Origin: Owenia fusiformis
Lineage: Eukaryota; Annelida; Polychaeta; Sabellida; Oweniidae
DNA length: 64,000 bases
Direction of reading: 5' to 3'
NCBI GenBank assembly: GCA_903813345.2
Contig: CAIIXF020000007.1
Span: 16,102,714 to 16,166,713, forward strand
The translations under genes and the position numbers were made by a program. Positions 57,501 through 64,000 of this stretch are shown here, one piece after another. The stretch's first letter is position 1; each line of letters opens with the position of its first letter. The notes beneath the pieces were generated by a model. The model made no database searches and had not been told where the DNA came from. It was given only the letters and a program-made list of their open reading frames with translations.

Positions 57501-59583
57501 TTTAGATTTAAGGTAGTTATTTACTGGCAATAGGTGTATCCATGATATAGCATACGAACAATGATTTGACGAGTGATATCACCCTTTTGGAATATTTTAT
57601 ACATAATTTTGATGGATTTAATTAATGAATGTACATATTATACTTGAACAAATCTCATTGTTGCAGATTAAGCTTGATGAGTGGCTCCAATATTGGTCTG
57701 ATTTTGTGATGGCAGCTTATGATGAAGGGGACTTCCCTGTAAAATCCTGTCATAGAATAGCTCCTGTAAGCTACGCTTGGCACACCAACTTTCTGGAATT
57801 CCTCTTCGAACTCATGGATGTCAGTGGTAAGATGTCTTAGCTAATTTCATATTATTCTGAAACAAGAATGTTTAGAATTTTTGTATTTTTTTAGATCATA
57901 TGGTTTAGTATTGAGTTATTCTTAGATCATAGGCTCAAGGTTTCCTGAATTAGGAACCAACTTTGCATTATATCAAATCTAACATAGATATCACCCAAGA
58001 CACAGTAACCTTAAAAGGTGTTGCCCAATTGTTTATTTGTTACTTATAAAGCTCTGCTGGTATTTTTGAATTCAACTTTACCTCAGGAGCAAGAATCTTT
58101 CACTTAAAGCTATGGAAATCACTTAGATTGCCTCATAAAGTCTGACCTAGACTCCCAGTAGAGTTGGTAATCAGGCACTATCCTCTGCAACATTTTGATA
58201 TCTTGTCTCACCTGCTGATTTGATCAGTTGGGAATGCACCTGGTGAAAGATCAAAACCCTGTGAGAAGATTGAATTAAAGCTAAATATAGGGATGGCAAA
58301 TTACAATAAGCAATCAAAAGGATCAGTGTCAAATGTTGATTTAAACCTTATAAGTCTAATCATTAATCTTACTTTCAATTCAATAGTTTTCTTCATATTT
58401 CATCGATTTCAAACACCAATTAAATTGACCATGGTGTTTTAACCACATTAAAATGTAATGTTTTAACCAAATCACAATTATCATATACAGTTCATTATCA
58501 GATTGTATTTTAATCAGTTCATTACCACACAGTATTACTCGTACAGTTCATTAGCATTATCACATTGTATCTACAGCTAATCATCATATTGTATTACAGT
58601 TCATTAGCACATTGTATCTCAGTTCATTATAAATTTGTATTTCAGTTCATTATTACATTGTATTTCAGTTCATTAACATACTGTATTTCAAATTCATTAT
58701 CAAATTGTATTTCAGTTCATTATTACATTGTATTTCAGTTCATTATTACATTGTATTTCAGTTCATTATTACATTGTATTTCAGTTCATTATTACATTGT
58801 ATTTCAGTTCATTATTACATTGTATTTCAGTTCATTATTACATTGTATTTCAGTTCATTATTACATTGTATTTCAGTTCATTAACACACTGAATTCCAAA
58901 TTCATAATCACATTCTATTGCAGTTCATTATCAGATTGTATAATTGCATTTCATTATCAAATTGCTTTATCAAATTATCACAGAGTATTGCAGTTTTTTC
59001 ACTTTGTAATAATTTGTCATTATCACGGTCCATTGCAGTTTATTATTACATAGTTTTACGCTTCATTATCATATTGTATTTCAGTTCATTATCCCACTGT
59101 ACTTGCAGTTCATTGTCACAGTGTATTTACAGTTCATTATCGCATCGTTTTTTCCTTCATTGTCACAGTGTATTTACAGTTCATTATCACATCGTTTTTT
59201 CCTTCATTGTCACAGTGTATTTACAGTTCATTATCGCATCGTTTTTTCCTTCATTGTCACAGTGTATTTACAGTTCATTATCACATCGTTTTTTCCTTCA
59301 TTGTCACAGTGTATTTACAGTTCATTATCGCATCGTTTTTTCCTTCATTGTCACAGTGTATTTACAGTTCATTATCACATCGTTTTTCCATTCATTGTCA
59401 CAGTGTATTTACAGTTCATTATCGCATCGTTTTTTCCTTCACTGTCACATTGTATTTACAGTTCATTATCACATTGTATTGACAGGTGATGGGGTGATTG
59501 ATAAATCAGAGTTCACCAACTGTTTCGCAGAATTCAGTCTCTCACCAGAGGAATGTGGCAAAGCATTTGATGAAATGTCAAAA
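51459..59583 (+). CDS. sarcoplasmic calcium-binding protein-like EF-hand gene (five exons; 3' end outside window)
   Basis: Exons 51459-51555, 55943-55995, 56265-56396, 57667-57826 and 59486-59583 join in phases 1, 0, 0, 1 to give exactly 180 codons. All introns are GT-AG. The first EF loop is at residues 33-44 (DTHKDMTVSRQD; Met replaces the usual Gly at position 6 and Asp is at 12). The second site (around KLDEWLQYW, 96-104) keeps the helix but has no acidic loop. The third loop is canonical (DVSGDGVIDKSE, 145-156). Family members are soluble Ca2+ buffers or sensors of about 180-200 residues with four EF-hand units, two or three of which bind Ca2+. The end of the protein must lie beyond the window, after the LINE-bearing intron. 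SCP versus calexcitin cannot be separated here. Confidence 0.85.
51981..52769 (-). mobile_element. decayed mariner/Tc1-like transposon in intron 1
   Basis: The ends CAGGGTGGTCAAAAAATAGC (left) and the inverse of CAGGGTGGTGAAAAATGGCA (right) are flanked by TA on both sides (51979-51980 and 52770-52771). At 789 bp it is shorter than a full element, and it holds a minus-strand transposase remnant. Confidence 0.8.
52304..52755 (-). pseudogene. mariner/Tc1-like transposase remnant
   Basis: The minus-strand fragment RFKQDRAIPHT matches the family signature F-Q-Q-D-G-A-x-x-H-T. It is followed by a decayed W-P-x-x-S-P-D-L-N-P segment (NEWASHNSDMDPFNFNQWGF) and PKDRVV. An upstream piece in another frame (DDANGYYAITVNIKLYL) fits the region before it. 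Frameshifts and substitutions at key residues show it is dead. The N-terminal DNA-binding region is missing. Confidence 0.75.
53158..53215 (-). repeat. short copy of the GTCACCACC repeat family in intron 1
   Basis: Read on the minus strand it gives AACAAGGCATTAAAATGCAA then AATGTCACTACCTGCCATTT, matching the left end of the 22-kb element. The right part is absent. Confidence 0.55.
54549..54600 (-). repeat. second short copy of the GTCACCACC family in intron 1
   Basis: Minus-strand ATGCAAAATGTCACCACCTG then TCATTTGTTACAGATGC matches the same left end. Only about 50 bp remain. Confidence 0.55.
55943..55995 (+). CDS. SCP-like gene exon 2 (first EF loop)
   Basis: Acceptor CCTATATTTCAG, 53 bases, donor GTAAAA. 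Encodes THKDMTVSRQDFFELLK, completing the first Ca2+ loop that begins with the Asp split across intron 1. Confidence 0.85.
56265..56396 (+). CDS. SCP-like gene exon 3
   Basis: An AT-only tract ending TAATTTTAG precedes 44 codons (KTARIRQWKTGSPGYKKAAE, then RLAGFWSALMTGNKRYRNNA, LQAH), and the donor is a consensus GTAAGT. Phase 0 on both sides. Confidence 0.85.
56671..56972. mobile_element. MITE-1 copy in the SCP-like gene, right arm truncated
   Basis: Colinear with 41491-41780 at high identity, from AGGTTCAGCTGGAAAGTAAC to TTTCCTGAAAAAAGC. The second arm then breaks off. It lies in intron 3. Confidence 0.8.
56980..57285. mobile_element. degenerate relative of the TTGGCG MITE in intron 3
   Basis: ACTTAATTTGGCTACC near the left and CCGCCAAATTAAGTATCG near the right, with AAATTCGCCAATTTTCAAC inside, resemble the 34880-35386 element. 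It is strongly diverged. Confidence 0.45.
57667..57826 (+). CDS. SCP-like gene exon 4
   Basis: Acceptor CATTGTTGCAG. Encodes IKLDEWLQYWSDFVMAAYDE through FLEFLFELMDVSG, ending after the first positions of the canonical third EF loop. The donor is GTAAGA, with exit in phase 1. Confidence 0.85.
58483..59485 (+). repeat. intron-4 minisatellite (23-bp units, 47-bp dimers) ending at the exon 5 acceptor
   Basis: The first part has 23-bp units of the form TTCATTATTACATTGTATTT plus CAG. From about 59110 a 47-bp dimer alternates TTCATTGTCACAGTGTATTT-ACAG with TTCATTATCGCATCG-TTTTTTCC. Almost every unit ends in a 3'-splice-like TTGTATTTCAG or TGTATTTACAG. The last unit, TTCATTATCACATTGTATTG plus ACAG, is directly joined to exon 5. 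About 40 units. Open frames across the array are a by-product of the repeats. Confidence 0.9.
59486..59583 (+). CDS. SCP-like gene exon 5 (canonical EF loop)
   Basis: The acceptor is TTGTATTGACAG, the final unit of the intron-4 minisatellite. It encodes GDGVIDKSEFTNCFAEFSLS, then PEECGKAFDEMSK. The donor is the consensus GTAAGT, phase 0. The next exon was not found before 64000. Confidence 0.85.
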
Positions 59584-59814
59584 GTAAGTACCATAATTAA
59601 GGTGATGAACAGAAAAATGATTTGGCTTTTGAAAGATGGCAGCTAGTTTTAAGTTTTTTTTAGATTTACCTGTTTTGTCATTGATGAGGATTATTACTGC
59701 CATATATCATTTTATGCAACAATGATTTCACATACTTCCTGTATTGGGCAAAAGGGCAGATCCATCATTCGTACATGATCGACTGATTCTGAGAATAACG
59801 CAAATGCGAGAAGG

Positions 59815-59996
59815 TAGTTACCAGTTTCACCACAAGGTGGCTCGCTCAGGTCAGATAGCATGGCGGGTATAGTAGAAAGTTCCCTTTAACTTAAATTACA
59901 CAGGTTTTAGTGGTTCACTTTTCATATAGCCCTTATGCATCGAATAGTTATACAAATTAAATTATGTCCAGTAAAAGAAAATGTTATATGTCCAAT
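59815..59996. repeat. dispersed repeat carrying the LINE insertion site
   Basis: Related to 44320-44480 (GGTAGTTACCAGTTTCACCA, GTAAAAGAAAATGTTATATG). It continues after the LINE at 63342 with ACAAGAAAAGATATTTCACT, giving the same order as the uninterrupted copy. Confidence 0.75.
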
Positions 59997-62900
59997 CGCA
60001 TGCCCTCGTTTTATGCGTGGCCTATTTGCCACCTAAGGATACCAGCAGGGGAAGCGATGCAGAAACGTTTTTCAATAGCCTTATACAACAAGTGCACATG
60101 TATCAAAACGAAGGCCAGCTCTGCATTGGAGGCGATTTCAATGCGCGGTGTGGAAATGAACTCGACTATATCCAAGGGGTGGATGACCTTTCAGAGCGCA
60201 ACATATTGGATGTTGTGACTAATGAATACGGTGATCACCTTATGGACTTTTTAACAAGCTGCAATTTATGTATGCTAAATGGACGATTTGAGCAGTCTAA
60301 AAACAATTTTACGCACATATCTACACGTGGAAAATCGGTGGTGGATTATATACTCGTGCCCAATGAGCAGATACTAAAATGGTCTAAATTTGAAGTATGC
60401 ACAATGTCAGATGTTATATCGTTGAACAATGTACCAGCTCCGCTGAATTTACCTGATCATTCGTTGCTAAGGGCAACCTTTTTGGATTACGCTATTGAGG
60501 ATTATTCTACGGAAACAAATATAACATACAAATACAATGTTAACAAGATACCAGCTGATTTCATGAATGACGTAAACATAACACACATTACAGATACTAT
60601 AAACCATTTAGAAGACTCCACGGACTTAGATGCTGAGGTTAATCTCGCTTATTCAGAATTTGCTGATCTTGTTACAACTGAAATGAACAACAAGCTACCC
60701 AAAATTAAACTTGGTGTGAATATTAAGCGTAATAAATCCATGCGTAAACCGTATTGGTGTCAAGAACTACAAGATACATGGAAAGCAGCATGCGAAAAGG
60801 AAAAAATATGGTTGAAATTCAATGGTGCTTCAGCTGTCAAGCGACGCCTTAAGGCTGAGTTCTGCAACAAACGTCGAGATTTTGATCGTATGCATCGTAA
60901 GTTTAAAAGGAAATATCAAATGCAGGAGCAACAGGATCTTCTTGATATGGCTACTGATAAATACAATCAACGTGGTTTTTGGAAGGAATTTGGAAAAATC
61001 GGAGTAGCAAATGATAGAAATAAGGATATACCATTTAAAGTTATTGATGCTAATGGGAATGTATCAACGGATACTGATACTGTTCTCAACCACTGGGCTT
61101 CTGAATTTAATAAGTTGTATAATGGTCAGTGCAGTGACCAAATGTTTGATGACATTCATCTGAATAATATAACACGTGAATTAAATGCATCGAATACAAA
61201 TGAAAATCCAAATGTCAATCCAGAATTAAATCGTGATATTACACATATGGAAGTGAAACAAGCCATATTACATGCAAAATTAAGGAAAGCTGCTGGCCTG
61301 GATATGATTCCAGCAGAGAGCATCAAAAATCCAAAATGTATGTTTTTAATGTATAAAATAATATCTCTATGTTTTATAAAAGGAGTAGTGCCATCACAAT
61401 GGAACAAAAGCATTATACAACCTATCCCTAAGGGGGTTAGCTATAGTCACGACCCTACTGCAAATCGTGGAATAGCTTTAATATCAGTGCCATGTAAAAT
61501 ATATTGTTCAATACTCAACAGTAGATTAACCAAATGGTTGGAGGAAAACAACATCCTATCAGAGTACCAAAACGGATTTCGTAAGGATCGCAGTTGTCAA
61601 GACCATCTGTACAGCATATATACAATTATTAACAACAGGAAGGCAGCCAAACAGGATACGTACGTCTGTTTCGTGGACGCAAAACGTGCATTTGACAATA
61701 TCAACAGGACGTGCCTGTTTTATAAGCTCCAGAAGTCCGGAATCAAAGGGAAAATATACCACGCCATTATGTCTCTCTACCAGGATGTACAATATACAGT
61801 TCGTGTTAATGGTAGACTCACACATTGTTTTGACATATCTAAGGGAGTCAAACAAGGCTGTTCGATCTCTCCGACATTATTTTCGTTATATATAGACGAT
61901 CTGGCAACATTGATAAACAGTCTTAACAAAGGAGTCGACATAGACGGTAAAAACATTGGCATTTTCATGTACGCAGATGACGTCGCACTAGTTGCTCCAA
62001 CTGCTAACGCTTTACAACATATGCTTAATAAACTGTACGAGTGGTGCAATACGTGGAGAATGACACTAAACACATCAAAGACCAAAATCGTACATTTTCG
62101 ACCTCAATCTCAAACCAGGAGCAATCATATCTTCACATTTGGGCCATCAAATCGTTTAGAATATGTTTCGGAATATCGATATCTCGGACTAACGTTAAAT
62201 GAACATCTTGATATGCGACAAACTGTTAAAATACTTGCAAAATCAGCAAATCGTGCCTTAGGAATGCTAATTGCCAAATCAAATGTAAAGGGTGGACTAC
62301 CATATGCAGTATTTACAAAACTATTTGACGCTCTTGTTTCCCCTATTATGTTATATGGTGCCGGCATTTGGGGTATTCGACAATACTCAGAAATGAATAC
62401 AGTTCAAAACAAAGCAGCGAGGTATTTTCTGGGTGTTGGACGTAGAGCACCAAATGGATCAACCAAAGGAGATATTTGTTGGACTTCGGTATTTACCAAA
62501 CAGCGAGTCGAGGTGACTAGACTTTGGTGCCGTTTAAAAAACATGGCTACAGATAGGACACCGAAACATATATCAAAATGGTCTCTTCGACATCATAAAT
62601 CTTGGGAAAATCTCACCCGGAAAATGTTACAAGATCTGGACTTTACTCAGCTTATCAACAATGATACTATATCTCGAGTTAAATGCCATCTTAACGAGGT
62701 CAAAGAAGCATGTATCAGAGCAGATCACGTCGAATGGCACAACAGTCTTTGGGACGATAGTCGTAACCCAAATGGCAACAAATTACGGACATATCGACTG
62801 TTTAAAACACATTCCATGCAGCCCGCCCATTATACTTGTATCAACATGTCAAGGAGTGAACGCAGAGCTATTGCCCAACTTAGAAGTGGAACACTCCCAT

Positions 62901-63330
62901 TGAAGATCGAAACTGGACGATATAACAATACCCCACTCCAGGATCGCCGATGTCACTGTGATAATTTAACTGTTGAGGACGAGTTTCATTTTCTTTTACA
63001 GTGCAATAGTTATGAAGAACTGAGAACTCCATTGTTTTTAGATTGTGTTAAGGAAATTCCTGACTTTCACCAGCTTAACCATATTCAACAATTTTGCAAT
63101 ATTATGTCAACACAGAGCCTACAAAGGACACTATCCAAAACACTTATAAAAATGATTTTAAAAAGACGTACTCTACTGTGATAATTTAACCTTTTATATA
63201 GTCATACTGAATCTAGTCTCTCATAGGTCGACACCGGCCGGGCCAGACGATTTTAATATTATTGTTTTATAATTGTATGTATTTTAAATGGCGTGAGACA
63301 TAAATAAAATATAACATAACATAACATAAC
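59997..63330 (+). mobile_element. 5'-truncated LINE with (ATAAC)4 tail and 11-bp TSD
   Basis: 3334 bp, flanked by ATATGTCCAAT at 59986-59996 and 63331-63341. It carries the C-terminal part of the endonuclease, a complete reverse transcriptase region and a C-terminal Cys/His motif. A 3' UTR of about 150 bp includes the palindrome CCGGCCGG. Four ATAAC units form the tail (63311-63330). It lies in sense orientation in an intron of the SCP-like gene. Confidence 0.9.
59999..63181 (+). CDS. LINE endonuclease-reverse transcriptase polyprotein, N-terminally truncated
   Basis: The frame is intact from the element's 5' edge to TGA 63179-63181. The ATG at 59981 belongs to target DNA. Numbering from that ATG: apurinic-type endonuclease remnants GDFNAR (51-56), SVVDYIL (119-125) and PDHS (158-161). 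RT motifs are QPIPKG (480-485), NGFRKDRSCQDH (531-542), FVDAKRAFDNINR (564-576), GVKQGCSISPTLFSLYIDDL (622-641) and the catalytic YADD (664-667). A C-terminal C-x-C-x9-H-x4-C motif lies at about 991-1008. The roughly 100 or more N-terminal endonuclease residues are missing, so the copy is dead on arrival despite its clean frame. EN-RT without RNase H fits the jockey/CR1/RTE broad group; the clade is not assigned. Confidence 0.9.
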   Translation, partial: HALVLCVAYLPPKDTSRGSDAETFFNSLIQQVHMYQNEGQLCIGGDFNARCGNELDYIQGVDDLSERNILDVVTNEYGDHLMDFLTSCNLCMLNGRFEQSKNNFTHISTRGKSVVDYILVPNEQILKWSKFEVCTMSDVISLNNVPAPLNLPDHSLLRATFLDYAIEDYSTETNITYKYNVNKIPADFMNDVNITHITDTINHLEDSTDLDAEVNLAYSEFADLVTTEMNNKLPKIKLGVNIKRNKSMRKPYWCQELQDTWKAACEKEKIWLKFNGASAVKRRLKAEFCNKRRDFDRMHRKFKRKYQMQEQQDLLDMATDKYNQRGFWKEFGKIGVANDRNKDIPFKVIDANGNVSTDTDTVLNHWASEFNKLYNGQCSDQMFDDIHLNNITRELNASNTNENPNVNPELNRDITHMEVKQAILHAKLRKAAGLDMIPAESIKNPKCMFLMYKIISLCFIKGVVPSQWNKSIIQPIPKGVSYSHDPTANRGIALISVPCKIYCSILNSRLTKWLEENNILSEYQNGFRKDRSCQDHLYSIYTIINNRKAAKQDTYVCFVDAKRAFDNINRTCLFYKLQKSGIKGKIYHAIMSLYQDVQYTVRVNGRLTHCFDISKGVKQGCSISPTLFSLYIDDLATLINSLNKGVDIDGKNIGIFMYADDVALVAPTANALQHMLNKLYEWCNTWRMTLNTSKTKIVHFRPQSQTRSNHIFTFGPSNRLEYVSEYRYLGLTLNEHLDMRQTVKILAKSANRALGMLIAKSNVKGGLPYAVFTKLFDALVSPIMLYGAGIWGIRQYSEMNTVQNKAARYFLGVGRRAPNGSTKGDICWTSVFTKQRVEVTRLWCRLKNMATDRTPKHISKWSLRHHKSWENLTRKMLQDLDFTQLINNDTISRVKCHLNEVKEACIRADHVEWHNSLWDDSRNPNGNKLRTYRLFKTHSMQPAHYTCINMSRSERRAIAQLRSGTLPLKIETGRYNNTPLQDRRCHCDNLTVEDEFHFLLQCNSYEELRTPLFLDCVKEIPDFHQLNHIQQFCNIMSTQSLQRTLSKTLIKMILKRRTLL

Positions 63331-63341
63331 ATATGTCCAAT

Positions 63342-64000
63342 ACAAGAAAAGATATTTCACTTTTTGTGATTTTGTAATATGGGGTCTATGGGGAATCAAC
63401 CCGAACTAGAAGGCACATTTTCAAAAAATATTAAAGGATGATTCTCGGTTTGGAGAACGAAGTTCATCACTCTAATTGAGCGTTATCCCTGCTTCTGACC
63501 AATTTGATTTTTTTACATAATATAGATTTGAATGTCTTCTTTTGAATAGTCTTAAATTAATTTGGGTAATATTTCTAGATTTTCCATCAAAAAATTACTA
63601 GTGAACCACCCAACGTCACTTTTATGATTCGTACCACTTTTTTAACTTGATGTATTGCATATTTCCGTGGGTCAATTTGAGAAAAAAGACAAACAAAGCA
63701 TACAGGGATATGTCATGAGCATATCATGAAAAAATCCTTTCAATATGTTTTTAAGAAACATTCGAAAATAATTCATTCTTAAATCGTGTCTCATTTTCGA
63801 GATATTCTCTGACATTTTATACACATTCATCCAATAGAGGGCCTCTCAAAAGAGCGACTTCAGATTGTTGGCATTTTACAAGTCATATATAAAATTGATT
63901 AATCATCTATTAATTAGATGTCACCACTTGCTATGAACTATGCTAGTGGTGAATATAAGCTAGTCAATTGCTGTGAGCTGGAGAGGGTGTATTTATATCA
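63342..64000. other. intron-like DNA after the LINE
   Basis: The first about 50 bp complete the dispersed repeat. The rest is AT-rich. No acceptor followed by an EF-hand-type frame was found, so the last exon of the SCP-like gene is not here. Confidence 0.45.

Noticed and set aside
58565-59646. Several long plus-strand frames, one running into exon 5
   Set aside because: Intronic minisatellite with few stops. Only 59486-59583 is coding, as shown by EF-hand homology and splice phases.

Overview
This window looks like nuclear DNA of a marine invertebrate animal. It is AT-rich, intron-dominated and packed with repeats. The one gene that can be named is a multi-exon EF-hand gene of the invertebrate sarcoplasmic calcium-binding protein (SCP)/calexcitin type. 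The genome carries EN-RT LINEs, tRNA-derived SINEs and many TIR/MITE families (Tigger/pogo-like, mariner-like, hAT-like, a TTAA-target family, and one with 9-bp duplications). A mollusc or other lophotrochozoan is a reasonable guess, but the phylum cannot be fixed from sequence alone.

Layout. 1-36 kb is mostly intron-like or intergenic DNA. It holds a 24-bp minisatellite (1.4-2.5 kb), a tRNA-SINE (about 5 kb), a LINE sitting inside a Tigger-like MITE (10.5-13.1 kb), a broken Tigger-like transposase (14.6 kb), a hAT-like MITE with an 8-bp TSD (17.2-17.8 kb), a TIR-bounded element carrying a satellite with DR4 nuclear-receptor motifs (22.1-23.9 kb), a perfect 214-bp tandem duplication (25.2-25.6 kb) and a 30-bp satellite (30.3-32.1 kb). 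Short open stretches with good splice sites at 33.2, 29.3, 21.2, 18.4, 15.7, 10.2, 4.4 and 3.1 kb could be exons of an unidentified minus-strand gene. They are low confidence and their phases agree only in part. A possible plus-strand terminal exon lies at 20.2 kb.

36.6-50.5 kb is a stack of nested transposons. A 1260-bp TIR element contains a second 1259-bp copy of itself in opposite orientation. Next to it are a 407-bp MITE, a TTAA-flanked MITE with a tRNA-like core, and an inverted-repeat MITE invaded by four different elements, two of them with perfect 9-bp duplications. Short elements with 5-bp TSDs and a 19-bp minisatellite follow.

51.4-59.6 kb is the SCP-like gene on the plus strand: five coding exons giving 180 codons, with splice phases that all fit. 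The final exon lies beyond the window. Intron 1 holds a dead mariner-like element. Intron 4 is largely a 23-bp/47-bp minisatellite whose last unit is the 3' splice site of exon 5. The intron after exon 5 contains a 5'-truncated LINE (59997-63330) with an 11-bp TSD and an (ATAAC)4 tail.

Apart from the SCP-like gene and the LINE proteins, no function can be assigned. The clearest unusual features are the self-nested element with its conserved start-codon/splice-donor segment, the splice-acceptor-derived minisatellite, the DR4 satellite, and the paired hairpins in the 3' UTR of the first LINE.
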